A stretch of 64,000 nucleotides of DNA from Blastomyces gilchristii SLH14081 (Eukaryota; Ascomycota; Eurotiomycetes; Onygenales; Ajellomycetaceae): assembly GCF_000003855.2 (NCBI RefSeq), contig NW_003101666.1:971129-1035128 (forward strand). The letters are read 5' to 3'. Numbering within the stretch: position 1 is the stretch's first letter; the number at the start of each line of letters is the position of its first letter. Both the position numbers and the translations under genes were made by a program. Below the pieces are notes generated by a model. It did not search any database. It saw only the letters and a program-made list of their open reading frames with translations, and had not been told where the DNA came from. Positions 1 through 11,380 of the stretch are shown here, one piece after another.

Positions 1-340
1 TTTCTCATTATCACCAGCTTACTACAATACTCATCTAATACTCACTTATACTAGCTCTCTTGGCTCGCATATATATTATACTATAAATAGCTCTATCTTT
101 TGTATGAAACAGATATATTAGATAGTATACAGATAATATAACAAGCAGATCTTGATATATATAAGATTTATATATCTTCAATATATTCATCCGTGACACT
201 CATTCTGACATATCTTCTCATGATTAATTTTCTCAACATTTAATGAAGAAAATTAACTACAGGCGCTAGCCATCTGCAGGATGCATTATAAGTTAATTGC
301 ATTTAATTCTCTATAATTAACTGACCATCACGTCTGTCCT
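1..340. other. AT-rich RIP-type relic DNA at window edge
   Basis: No gene is visible. The first 240 bases are AT-rich with almost no CpG. A stretch near 255-340 keeps some CpG and leads into the left LTR of element A. It is probably the remains of an older repeat that was the target of element A. Confidence 0.5.
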
Positions 341-598
341 TGTAAGAAATCCCGCTCCTCGCGGATTCTTTACCTCTATTCCTATCTCTCGCATAATCAA
401 TAGGGTTAGCGGCCCTTGGCTACACACAACTATATAGACTGAAGTTCATGAATACAATTCACAACTCAGCTTGAATACTATTATATATTTAATTTCTACA
501 TTTTATCTTTCTACTGTGAATACTTTTAGTAATTAACAGTATATATCATGTCAAGCTGCAAATACCTGAATAATTATCTGTGAGTACTTATTCTTACA
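341..598 (+). repeat. Left LTR of element A
   Basis: 258 bp, with TG...CA ends extended to the inverted pair TGTAAGAA/TTCTTACA. The outer (5') part keeps CpG and CCC/CGC runs, while the inner (3') part is C->T mutated relative to its partner (for example CACGCC in the right LTR reads CATGTC here). Confidence 0.9.
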
Positions 599-2517
599 TT
601 TCAAGCTCAGTCAGTCAGTAACTGTCTGTTATGACTGAAAGAACTAGAAACTTATAAGCTTCAATCTCTGTAAACTCTACTATAGATACTCAGAAGTAGT
701 CATCTGAATCATGAATAACTCTTATAAAAGAAGTCTTAGAGAACTTATTAATTACTTACAGAATATTATTCTCTATATCTGTGATAGAGAAACTCTCTGA
801 ACTTATAAATAAATCAATCTTAGTGAAGAATATTCTTGAGCATCTCTCACAGAATTAAGCTATTTTTCTATAAGAAATACTTACTATCTGTAAACATTCT
901 TGAACTGAGTCTCTAGATATAATCTTCAGAGATATCTATAAACTGAAAAGAAACTTTCTTAAGCTGTAATTACTTAAGATCACTTACTGAATTATAATCT
1001 ATAAAAGCTTTTATAAGTTTGTATTTAAAATTAACTTACAAGCTCAGCTGTGTGATATAAAAGATAAAGAAGCTATTATCTATACAATAACAGATCTCTA
1101 CTACACTAAAGTCAAGAACTGACTGAATTATCTAGAGAATAATTATAAAAGATTCTGCTAATCTATTCTTAAGATCTATCTAAAGAATAAGTTAAGAGAC
1201 TTTATAAGCTGAACAGAGAACATCTGAACTATAATTATTAATATTAGAAAAAGAGATAAGAAATCTGATGAAGAGTACTTATAATACTTTATAAAATTAT
1301 GATATAAATTGAGATCTGTGAAAACAGAGTTCTGAAATAAGATCTGAATAATAATGTTTATAAAGAGACTGAATAAAGATAGATAGAATAAGCTTATTAA
1401 GTAAGACTCTAAGTTCTTAACTCTGAAGAAACTGATAACTCTTATTCACTGCTTATAAATCACTATAAGAGTCACAGATCTATAGAGAGTAGATTATCAA
1501 TTAACTCTGTAAGAATCAGAATAACAGAGAACAGATTTACTGAAAATAGATAATAAGATATAGAGAGATTTATATCTGATTACTGAGTAAAGAGAGAGAG
1601 CTTTATAAGCTTCTATGAATAAAGTATATAATAGAGAGATTAAGAAAAAGAGTCTCTGCTTTATCTATTCTAAATTAGAACATCTTTATATAAACTGTTC
1701 AGATAAATTAAAATAGAAATTTAAGAAGTCATAGACAGAGTTAGTAACAGTTTTCTTAAGAGTTTTAAAGATAATATCTGAATCTGTTACTTTCTTAATA
1801 AAAATACATGCTTATGAGAAGAGACTGTACTGCAGTACTGCTGTCTCATCAGTATAAGAAGTATTAATAAACTCAGAATCTTAGGTCACTATAGTGTCTC
1901 TAAAGCTCACAGAGTAAATGAGCTGAATAATGAAAACTAGAAATCTGCTCTTATAATAAGCAGAATGTAAGAACTCAGATCTAAGAACTGAGAGACTTAT
2001 AAGAATTATCTTTGAATTACAAGATCTCTTCAGAATCTGAAGAAGATTTATAAAAACTATAATTATTACAGATATCACAGATAACATGTACTTGAGACTT
2101 ATATGACTTTAAAGACATAATTTATATATAACTATTCATGAGTCAGAGTTATACTTTCAATCAGTGTTAACAGACTCACTTATAAAGATAGAATCAGTTA
2201 ATACTATAGAGTTAATTAGAGAAGATAAGCTTATCTATATAATAACTTTATAAATGTCTGAGAACTTCACAGTCATGAAAACTGAGCTTCAGATATCAGA
2301 GAAATACTAAGATCTTACAGAGATATTCAGCTTAGTAAAAATAGCTGAGCTTTCATCTCACTGTAAGAAGAATCTGATAATAAATTTAATAGAAGAGTAG
2401 AAATTCTTCTGAAAATCAATCTATAAGCTCTCTTATTATAAGATAGAGATCTTACAGACTTATGTAAAGAAGAATCTGAAGAATGACTTTATTTAATCTT
2501 TATAACTCTTTATAGAA

Positions 2518-2886
2518 GTCTCTGTAATATTTGTAAAGAAGAAGAATAAAGATCTCAGATTATATATAAACTACTATAATCTGAACTTTAAGACTATAAA
2601 GAGTTACTATCTTCTATCTCTGATTGAGAATGTAATTAACTGTCTTATAAAAGCTGTTATATTCACACAACTGAATATAATTAATATATATATATAACTG
2701 TAAATACAGTCTGAGAATGAATAAAATACTGTCTTTAAAACTATACTGAGATTATTTAAATATCTAGTAATATCTTTTAATTTGACTAATATCTCTACAG
2801 TATTTCAGTCTTTTATTAATAAAATACTTTATATATATCTGAATGTCTTCATAATAATATATCTGAATAATGTAATAATATACTCT
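2518..2886 (+). pseudogene. Reverse-transcriptase remnant of element A
   Basis: From about 2518 one frame reads VSVIFVKKKNKDLRLYINYY and onward, matching the Gypsy RT block usually seen as FVKKKDGSLRLCVDYR. At 2860-2886 the catalytic box reads YLNNVIIYS instead of YLDDVIIYS. Both catalytic Asp codons have become Asn (GAT->AAT, a G->A change). Stops interrupt the surrounding frame, so no enzyme can be made. Confidence 0.85.
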
Positions 2887-4422
2887 ATAAAGAAGAAAGA
2901 ACATACTGAGTATATATAAACTGTATTAAAGGCCTTAGATGAGACAGAACTGTATATTAAGTTTATAAAGTATAACTTCAGTACTTATCAGATTAATCTT
3001 CTAGAATATATAATTATTATAGATAATATTTAGATGAAATCTTTGTAAATTAAAACTATTCTATTATAATCAGAGTTAACTAGTATTTATAAGATTCAGA
3101 TCTTTCTGAGCTTTGTGAATTTCTATAGACAGTTTATCTTTGTATTTATAAGAATCTTCTTAACTCTTACAGACATACTGAAGAGTGAAAATAAGAAGAA
3201 ATCATCTTATAAATAAAGAATGAAAAGATTATTAAGAAGAGAGAATTATGAGAACTTTCTTATCTTAGAAGCTTATAAAGTCTTTATAAGATTGAAATAG
3301 ATATTTATAGATATAGTGATACTATTTCACTTTAATTTCTTACTCTTAATCAGATTAAAGACAGATATCTTCTTCTTTACAATTTCAGAAATAGTCTTAT
3401 AACTATAGTTAAATAAGAACTGAGTTTCAGTGATTTTTTTCTTATAGAAGATACAATCTACAGAGATCAACTATGATATTTATAATCAGAAGCTTCTCAT
3501 AATAGTGAAATTCTTCTATTACTAATATCACTACTTCAAGAGTCTTATAATAGTGATTACTGTTAGAACTAATCATAACAGCTTATAACAGTTTACTTTA
3601 ATTAAGAAACTCTCACAGTGACAGATCTGCTGAGCTTAGAGACTAAGTGAATTCTGATTCAAGATAGAGTATATCAAGAGAACTAAGAACTCAGTAAATG
3701 AACTCTCTCACAGATCTGACTATGTCAAGAAGATCAGAAGAACAGATATAGAGAGACTAGAGAAGATAGAAAAGCTTTACAGAATACTTAAACTGAGTAT
3801 TATAAAGAGATTAACTGAAGAGTCTCTTAATTCTCTGTGAGAGAAGAGAAGAGAGAGAGAGAAGAAATCTATACAACTACTCTCTATAACACTGAGAGTT
3901 AACACTCTGAGAATCTTTATAAGAATTCTTGAAGAGAATATCTATAATCTGAAGAATTTGCAGACTTTAAGAAGTACTGTAGAAGATCTGATATAAGAGA
4001 AAACAGAGTATAAGTCTTTATAAGATCTTCTGTTCAGATTGTCTGAACTACAACTGAAGAATAAATATACTTAGTATATTCAGAAACTACTCATAGCAGA
4101 GATCAACTCTGTAGAAATAAAGAATTGAAGAGACCTAAATAATCTCTTATGAAGAGAGAACTGAATTTATATATTTATGAATAAGTTTCTATATATAGAA
4201 CTTATTAAAAGGTATTATAACTCTTCTCTAACAGATCATTTTACAGATACTAGAACTTATAAGTTACTCATAAGAAAATACTTCTGACTGAAGATACAAG
4301 AACTTATGAAGAAGATAGTGAATTCTTATACTATTTATCAGAGTTTGTAAGTAGTACAGTTCAGATTATATGAAGAACTTATTTCTCTACTCATCTTATA
4401 GAAACCTTGAGAATAGCTAGAA

Positions 4423-4653
4423 ATGAATACTCTTATAAGTCTCTCTGAAAGTAAGAACATATATAATGCCTGTTTTAACAGTGTGCTGATAATAGTAGAT
4501 TACTTTATCAAGATAACACACTTTATACTCATCTATAAGAACTTAAAGTCAAAGAATTTGACTTATATCTTTATTTATAATATAATTCAGTTACATGAAT
4601 TATCTGCAAATATTATTTTAGATAGAGAATCAATCTTTATAAGAGAGTTCTGA
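4423..4653 (+). pseudogene. Integrase core remnant of element A
   Basis: A 76-codon open stretch resembling the Gypsy integrase core. VDYFIKITHFI matches the usual VDRFTKMAHFI, with the first catalytic Asp kept, and LDRESIFIREF matches SDRGSQFTSKF. The frame runs into stops downstream. Near 5213-5236 a frame reading NVFHISLL matches the end of the integrase C-terminal module (usually VFHVSLLKPY). Confidence 0.8.
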
Positions 4654-5989
4654 TCTGATCTAATAATTATACTGAAGATCTTATAAGATCTAAGTACAGC
4701 TTTTTATTAACAGACAGATAATTAGATAGAATATCTAATAAGTATATTAAAATAGTATCTGCAGTGCTTTGTCAATTATAATCAGAATGACTGAGTGCAT
4801 TGATTATTATTTATAAAGTTTATATATAACAACTCAAAGCATGTCAGTATAGATAAAATTCTCTTTAAGATACTCACTAAATCTCACTCATAGATAATTT
4901 TAATAAATCTGTAAGAGTATACTATAGAGTGTAATGATATCTGTGAATAAGCTGAGAGAATTCAGAATATTCAGAAGAAAGTCTGTGAATTCTTAAGAAA
5001 GACTCAAGAGTATCAGAAGAGATACTATAACTTTAAGTATATTATAAAGAGTTTTAAGAAAGATGATAGAGTCTGACTGAGTCTAGAAAACATTATTATA
5101 TAAAGATTTAATAAGAAGCTGAATCTCTTGCAGACAGAGTCTTATAAGATTATAAAGAAAATTAGCTTATAGTTCTACAGATTAAAACTGTTATCTGAGT
5201 TATAGATATATAATGTTTTTCATATCTCTTTACTCTGTGAATATAAGAAATTCTTAGAAGAGAATTCTATAACTTATTACTCTATTTACAAAGTACTAGA
5301 GAGTGAAAGAGAATATTAGATTAAAGAGATTATTAACTTAGAGAAGTAAGATTATAAGCTCTGATTCAAGATTCAGTGATAAGAATATTCTGATAAGATA
5401 AATAAGTTCACTTAAAAATTATCTGAGTAGATAAGACATCTGTGAAAACTGAGATATGACTTTTATACTGTAAATTCTGATAAGTCAAAATGATATGATC
5501 TTCACTAAGAATTTGATTATAATAAAGATATTAACACTGTTATTTATAAACTATAGTCTATAAGATGATGAGTTTCTACTGAGATGAACAGTTCATGATA
5601 TATATAAAGAGAAGAAGAAATCATATTCTTATTAAAGTTAAAAAATAAAGAAAATAAAAACAGAGCTGTGAACATAATTTAAAAATTAATAAAGAAAAAA
5701 TAAAGAAAACTTATACTTATATTCTTAATATCTATAACACTCAATCTCTCTGCAACTATCAATTCTTCTCTTTAAAGAAGTAGAGAGTATTATATCTGTG
5801 ATACAGACAATCATTATATTTAATATAAAGACTATCAGAAATGTACAGACTTCAGAGAAGTTAAATATCAGAGTATATACAGTTATAGCAGAATCTTGAG
5901 AGCTGATTATCTATGTATATAATCAGATATCTCTTACAAAGCTGTGTTCACTTTCTCAGTTATACTGAAGTATTCAGTCTGAAAACAAT

Positions 5990-6480
5990 TAAGATGTGAA
6001 GAAAAGACTCATCTACTCAGATCAACTTCTGTCACAAATTTATAATATTTACATTGTCTTGATTATCTGAATTTTACAGATATCTGAGAACTCATCTCTC
6101 ATTGACAATGAGATTGTGAAAATGCATTATAATATGTGAACTGTTGATAGAGAATCTAGGTATATTTGTATATATCTGATCAGAAATTGTGTGAGTAGAA
6201 AGAAGATGATTATAGACTTACAGAACTACAGAAGACACTAACAGTATTAGAAGTATCACAGAAACTGTCAGCTAGAGTCTGTAAGAAATTACTTACAGAG
6301 AGACTTACAGTAAAGAATGAAACTACACTACTTAGAGTTAGAAGCTGATCTGAAAGAGATATAAAGTTAACTACTGATCTGAAGATTAGATGTAATGATG
6401 AGACTGAGAGAGATAAAGATACTGTTATAAGTGATAATATCTCTGCTTCATCAGCTGATAAAAAGTGATCAGAGAAGTTG
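5990..6480 (+). pseudogene. Decayed extra reading frame 3' of pol in element A
   Basis: After the integrase C-terminal module, one plus-strand frame from about 5998 reads through Cys-containing sequence and then a long charged stretch (KEDDYRLTELQKTLTVLEVS, then SARVCKKLLTERLTVKNE). Its many stops sit where CAA, CGA or TGG codons would be restored by reversing C->T/G->A changes. This suggests a second protein with cysteines followed by a charged, possibly coiled-coil tail. I do not recognise the family. Confidence 0.35.
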
Positions 6481-6598
6481 TAGAGACACTTATAAGAAGC
6501 TCAGTAGCAGTCAGACATTGTTTATAAAGATATTAAAATTGAAACAAAAATTTATTCTTGAGAAGTTCTTGAATTAATATATGAATATTATTAGAAAC

Positions 6599-6611
6599 AC
6601 TCTCTCTCTAT
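6599..6611. repeat. Left target-site duplication of nested SINE
   Basis: ACTCTCTCTCTAT occurs here, directly before the tRNA-like head, and again exactly at 6991-7003, directly after the A tail. It is CT-rich, so some match could be chance, but both copies abut the element ends exactly. Confidence 0.7.
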
Positions 6612-6960
6612 GCCTCAGTGGCCGAATGGTTAATGCGGCCACCCGGTAGCGCCTTGGCGTGGGAAATCAAGGCGCGTGGGTTCGAAACCCGCAGGAGATA
6701 CATTAAATTCAGAACTCAAGCATCTCAGGTTTTTAATAAATACAGAGGTGTACAAATCACTTCAATGAATCACTCTATGTTTCTGAGCTGAGAAGTTATT
6801 ATCACATGTATCTAATTGTCACTTCTTTGTATTTTTCTATGTTCTTGTTATCTTGATATAATCTTAACACCTGTATTTCCTTCTGTATAATTAACACTTA
6901 ATCTGTATTTAACATCACGCAAGAACTCATCATAAGCTCTGCTTGCATATGAGTATAATG

Positions 6961-6990
<30 letters not shown>
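6612..6990 (+). mobile_element. tRNA-derived SINE nested in element A
   Basis: A 379-bp insertion. The head (6612-6700) carries a consensus Pol III A box, TGGCCGAATGG (6619-6629), and B box, GGTTCGAAACC (6679-6689). It can form three hairpins: GTGGCC/GGCCAC at 6618-6623 and 6637-6642, CGCCTTG/CAAGGCG at 6650-6656 and 6668-6674, and a T-arm-like GTGGG/CCCGC at 6676-6680 and 6688-6692. The acceptor stem does not pair well, so this is not a normal tRNA gene. An AT-richer body follows and the element ends in 30 A residues (6961-6990). It is flanked by 13-bp direct repeats. The head keeps many CpG sites while the surrounding retrotransposon has lost nearly all of its own. At under 400 bp it lies near or below the length that RIP is known to recognise in Neurospora. 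T5 runs inside (6730-6734) could act as weak Pol III stops. Confidence 0.75.
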
Positions 6991-6996
<6 letters not shown>

Positions 6997-7003
6997 TCTC
7001 TAT
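6991..7003. repeat. Right target-site duplication of nested SINE
   Basis: Second copy of ACTCTCTCTCTAT, immediately after the A tail. Confidence 0.7.
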
Positions 7004-7420
7004 TATCTGAATAAAAATACTTCACAGATGAATGAGAATACTCACAGTTTATAAGAATGAGAGCTGTTACAGAAAAAGAGAAAAGAAGATGAGATTTCAC
7101 AGACAGATCTGAGATATTTATACTAATCTAAAGAGGTTTATTTACACTGTAAGTAATCTCATAAAATAGTCAGATCACTCTAGTAAATAAAGAGTGATTG
7201 TGAATTATAGATCTGAATCTTTCTATATAACTATAAAGAGTGATTACAGACTGCAGATATCTTAATTCTACAATTCTACAGAGTTAATGAAAGAATGAAA
7301 AATTCCTCACAATTCTACAGTATCAAAGAATGATGATTTATGAGAATGAGTGAAAGATTAACTCATGAATGCTTCTCTTTGATGAGAATAATCTCATAGA
7401 AAGTGATTCATCTGCAGAAT

Positions 7421-7612
7421 GAATCTGTGTAATGATTATACAAGAATCTTACAGAAAAATAATTGAAGATCAACTGAAATTCTTCAGATTAAAAGATATG
7501 AGATGAATCTGTGTAATAATCACACAAGAATCTTACAGAAATGATTGAGAGTCAATCAGAACTCTTCTGTATAAAAGATATGAGATGAATCTGTATAATA
7601 GTCAGAGAAAGA
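7421..7612 (+). repeat. Tandem repeat, ~83 bp x 2.3
   Basis: Units start at 7421, 7505 and 7587, each beginning GAATCTGTRTAAT and containing CAAGAATCTTACAGAAA. The units differ mainly by transitions. They lie in the non-coding 3' part of element A. Confidence 0.75.
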
Positions 7613-7818
7613 TCTGCAGATTATAAAGAATCTTGTGAAATAAGAAACTAAGTAATAGACTCTTTTCTCTTTATAATAATAAGAGATTTTTCCTCACTGA
7701 GGTTTTTTTTTATATAGATATAAAGAGTTTTTAGTAAGTATCACTGCAGTGCTGAGTTGATTCTATGAAATCCCTCAGTGAAAAACTTCACAGATAAAGT
7801 CTTAGAGAGAGAGAAGTA

Positions 7819-8076
7819 TGTAAGAAATCTCACTTCTCACAGATTCTTTATCTCTATTTCTATCTCTTATATAATCAATAGAGTTAGCAGCTCTTGACTA
7901 CATATAACTATATTGACTGAAGTTCACAAATACAATTTACAACTCAGCTTGAATACTATTATACATTTAATTTCTATATTTTATCTTTCTACTGTGAATA
8001 CTTCTAGTAGTTAATAGTACATATCACGCCAAGCTGCAAACACCTGAATAATCGCCTGTGAGTACTTATTCTTACA
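7819..8076 (+). repeat. Right LTR of element A
   Basis: 258 bp, same ends as the left LTR. The mutation pattern is reversed. The inner (5') half has lost its CpG sites, and the outer (3') part keeps CACGCC and ATCGCC, which are mutated in the left copy. Confidence 0.9.
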
Positions 8077-8665
8077 GTTCTCTCAGGCCAGTCACTAATT
8101 TCCAGAGATATTAGTTAGTGACTGTTATCACTCACTTGATGACATACACATCAAGCTTCTGATTGCTGATCTCAGTCTTATTAGATGCTTATAGATTTAT
8201 CAATCAGCTGTTGTGACTCTGCTCTATGTTAGAGACTAATCATAGACTTGATAACTGCAGTTCTCTCTATCAGTATTTGAGCTTAGTAGTGAGCTTGTAA
8301 ACTTTAGCCTATTAGAGTACTCTGTCTAGAGTCTAGATACATGTCTAGATCTGCTAGTTAGATAATTTTCAAAATCATTCTCTATATTTAAGAAAGAGCT
8401 AGACTTCAATAACAGCTCTAATTAGAGACTTGTTTAAGTAGTGTATAATCACTACATTAGACTTAGCTCTATATTATTAGAACCTTGACAGATGTATAGT
8501 AGAATAGTGAGATATTAACATCTCATATCAGCTCTGATAAGTGTTTGCAGAATCTTACTTAACTAGTAACTTAACTTACAGTAGAAAGTTCTACTCTGTA
8601 TCAAGTCTTACTAATTAGACTCAGCCTCTATTACATAAGAGCTTTTATAAGTAAGAAGTGACAGA

Positions 8666-8747
8666 TATCAGTAGTGAGATTCAAACTCACACATCTCTAA
8701 TATATACAGTCTTGATTATCAGTCTTATTAACTGAGTTATACTGATA
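8666..8747 (-). pseudogene. Decayed tRNA-like gene
   Basis: On the minus strand the 82-nt segment begins TATCAGT and ends ACTGATA, a perfect 7-bp acceptor-type stem. Near its 3' end GTGAG-TTTGAAT-CTCAC forms a perfect T-arm. The B box reads AGTTTGAATCT, which is the consensus GGTTCGAATCC after C->T/G->A change. A D-arm-like AACTCAGTTAATAAG follows the acceptor. The anticodon arm is unclear; a loop around CTGATAA would give GAT, but the middle is too long for a standard class I tRNA. It is probably a tRNA gene or tRNA-derived repeat hit by RIP. Confidence 0.5.
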
Positions 8748-8862
8748 TAATAACTCATCACAGCTATATTACTCTCACTGTAAGAGTTACACAGTTAATA
8801 ATAAATATTGTAAAGACTTTGAAGAGTGAGTATTTTAAAAGTACTACAGCTCTGTAATCTTG

Positions 8863-9036
8863 ATTTTTTTTATTTTTATTTTTTATTTTTTTATTTTTCT
8901 TTTATTTTTTTTTTCTTTTTCTTTTTTTCTTTCTCTTTTTTTCTTTCTCTCTTTTTTTTTTGTTGTAATTTTTTCTTATTTTTATTTTATTTTTTATTTT
9001 TTTATTTTTTTTGTATTTTATATTTTTTTTATAATT
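8863..9036. repeat. T-rich low-complexity tract
   Basis: About 170 bases of T runs broken by A, C or G. Overlapping open frames rich in Phe, Ser, Tyr and Leu are an artefact of composition. Confidence 0.85.
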
Positions 9037-9504
9037 AAAATTATATTAATTATAATCTGTATTTAGAAAAGTAATAATATTTAGTAACACTCTCTATTAA
9101 ATTTTTAATAAATAAGTACTATATTATAATATTATGTAAGTGAGAAATGATTTCATAGTCTTATTTAATACTATTTTTAATAATAGAATCAGAATGAAAA
9201 TGTGACTAAGAATTCAAATATATTCTTTATCTGAGACTAGATTTTTATTTGAAAAGTGAATCTGAGATCTTTAATATTTGAAATAATATGCTTTGAAATT
9301 AATGTGATGAATACAAATTATGATCAGAACTAATACTTTTAAGTAACATGATAACTATAAAGTTTGATTCTGATCTCAGACACAGTTACACGGTCAGTCT
9401 AGTCACTTTGCACCATTTTTTAATAACTAGTCTCAGCGGGATTCATGTCAAGAAATGTATGAGATCAGAATTAAATGAGATTAAACATGAAATTCATGAT
9501 TCTG

Positions 9505-9646
9505 ACAGTCAGTCTACATCTGAATAATATCATAGAGTGATTGAAAACCAGTTTAAACAGTCTGCAGAATGAATGAAATTATCTGCAGAGAAGTAATGAG
9601 CTGTGTGAAACTGTAACAGAGTCTTAACACGGCCGGAGGTGTGACA
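9505..9646 (-). repeat. Inverted LTR fragment related to element B
   Basis: Read on the minus strand from 9646, the sequence starts TGTCACACCTCCGGCCG and continues through TGTTACAG...TTCACACAGCTCATTA...GGTTTTCAATCACTCTATGA. This parallels the first ~140 bp of the element B LTR (9870 onward). Similarity stops at about 9505. It is either a truncated solo LTR or the end of a related element, lying head to head with element B about 220 bp away. Confidence 0.65.
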
Positions 9647-9650
9647 ATTT

Positions 9651-9864
9651 CTTACATAAAGATAGTGATAATAATAAAAAGAGTAAAGAGTAAAAGAAGT
9701 AATAAAAGTAATAAAAAAAAAAGTGAAAATAAAAAGTGAAAGTGATAGAGAGAATTACAAGATAATAGAAGTGATAATAATAATAGAGAGAGTAAAAAGT
9801 GACAGAAGTGAAAGAGATGATAAGAGAAAGCATAGATAGAAAGTTAAAGTGTAGAAAAAGCTGT
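9651..9864. repeat. Purine-biased AT-rich tract
   Basis: About 200 bases almost free of C on the plus strand, made of GATAATAA, AAAGAGT and AAAAGTGA motifs. It separates the inverted LTR fragment from element B. No gene. Confidence 0.6.
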
Positions 9865-9869
9865 ATAAA

Positions 9870-10402
9870 TGTCACGCCCTCAGCCGCGCCAAGGCCCTGC
9901 TACAGATTCACACGGCTCATTGCTTTCATGCGGATGATTTCATCTCATCTGAACCAGTTTTCAATCACTCTATGACATCATTCAGATATATCATAAGAAG
10001 ATCTGATTGATAAATATAAGAACTCTGCTTCTATACAAGATCAGCAGATTACTCTTTCTTAACAGTGAGATGCTACTGAGGTATCACTTCAGCTATTCTC
10101 ACTTATAGAATGAAAGAAGAGTATCTGTCTATTATCTATATAGAATAGCTAGATACTGACTCTTTATTAAAGAAGTCAGTGATTTATTTTTCTTCTACTG
10201 AAATATATACAAGAGTTACTGTATTTCTCATATAATCTTCTTAGTATACTAAGTATTATATCTGTGATATTCTCACAATAACTCTGTAGTCTATAAGCTT
10301 GTTATTTAAGTAAGATAGTTAAGCTCACTTATACAGCTTTTTAAATAACTATTTCTATATAATATCACTGACTAGTCATCACTTCAGTTCTATTATATTA
10401 CA
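9870..10402 (+). repeat. Left LTR of element B
   Basis: 533 bp, starting TGTCACGCCC and ending ATTACA. The first ~80 bp retain many CpG sites (GCCGCGCC, CACGGC, ATGCGG); the remainder is C->T/G->A mutated. Confidence 0.88.
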
Positions 10403-11338
10403 ATTCAAATCACTTAATTTGATTATAAGTTTGAATCAGTTAAGCTCTAATAAACTGATATAATTTTATATATCTGTATTGAAACTGATCTGATCTCACT
10501 CTCTGAAGAAAACTCTATATTATTCTCTAAAGTGTGTATATCTCTATTCTGACAGAAATCTGAGATTTCTGAACTCACTGCATACTTTGATATAAGTTCT
10601 TTAATCACTCTGTCACTGTCACAGCCTCTACACATCTATATCTATTATGAAGATAGAGAGATTAAGATCAGAGATTCTTCAAGATATAAGAAAAACATAT
10701 TATCTGAATTTCACAGCTTTACTCATACTCTTGAACAGAAATTCTGCCTTAATCTAAGCCAGTATAATACTCATGAGATATAAGTAATATACACTGTCAA
10801 TCTTCTTAAAGACATCTCTGTAACTACTTAAGTTATTAAGAAGAGAGAGCTTGAGTGTACTGATACTGTAATAACTTAAGAAGAATTCAAGAACTTTCTA
10901 CTGAATTAAATTAAAGATTATTACAACTGCAGCTTCACAGTGATACAGCAGTTCAACTCATTATATTAATAAGATAATAAGAATTCTTTTAATTTTAATA
11001 CAAGATTTGAAGAATATTGAGAGAAATTAATTAATAATTTGAATCAATTAAAGATACAGCTTTATCTCATGAAGCTGACTTATAAAATGTGAATAATAAT
11101 ATCACAGTATTAGAGTTTATTAATTAATCACACTGAGCTTATTAATCTGACTTCTCAGATCTATTTAAATAATCAATTCTCTGAGAAAAAGATTAACAAG
11201 ATCTTTTCTAAGTAATTAATAACAGAATTTAAACAGTGTTATAATAGCTTCAGTGTAGAGAAAGTAAAGAAGAATTTCAAGTATTCTGATTCTTCACTCA
11301 CTGTAAAGAAATATTAAAAAAAATTTGATAAAAATCTC

Positions 11339-11380
11339 TGTTTTAACTGCAGAGCTGATGATCACTATATCAGTGATTAT
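11339..11380 (+). pseudogene. Gag zinc-knuckle remnant of element B
   Basis: One frame reads CFNCRADDHYISDY, the C-x2-C-x4-H-x4-C knuckle of retroviral-type Gag. The last Cys is now Tyr, as expected from TGT->TAT. Confidence 0.7.

Larger units (their letters stand above)
341..8076 (+). mobile_element. Ty3/Gypsy LTR retrotransposon A, RIP-degraded
   Basis: A full-length but dead LTR retrotransposon of 7.7 kb. Two 258-bp LTRs (341-598 and 7819-8076) each begin TGTAAGAA and end TTCTTACA, a perfect inverted terminal pair. The flanking 5-mers are GTCCT (left) and GTTCT (right), a target duplication differing by one C/T transition. A purine tract (7804-7817) abuts the right LTR. Plus-strand remains of reverse transcriptase and then integrase give the Gypsy order. 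The interior is saturated with TAA, TGA and TAG where CAA, CGA and TGG codons would be expected, which is the signature of RIP. Between pol and the right LTR lie about 2.4 kb of extra sequence, including a decayed reading frame, a nested SINE and a short tandem repeat. Confidence 0.9.
8077..9864. other. Spacer of degraded repeats between elements A and B
   Basis: No gene is visible. It contains a decayed tRNA-like sequence, a T-rich low-complexity tract, an inverted LTR fragment and a purine-biased stretch, listed separately. The rest is AT-rich sequence with RIP-type composition. Confidence 0.6.

Noticed and set aside
6612..6700. A functional nuclear tRNA gene
   Set aside because: The two promoter boxes and T arm are good, but the acceptor stem does not pair and no clear anticodon arm exists. 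The A tail and flanking duplication fit a SINE better.
7421..7612. CRISPR-like array
   Set aside because: The units are adjacent tandem repeats without spacers, in a eukaryotic retroelement.
8826..9066. Overlapping Phe/Ser-rich open frames
   Set aside because: They arise from a T-rich low-complexity tract and have no protein features.
9624..9875. Minus-strand open frame of 83 codons
   Set aside because: Composition artefact of a purine-biased tract; it overlaps LTR sequence at both ends.
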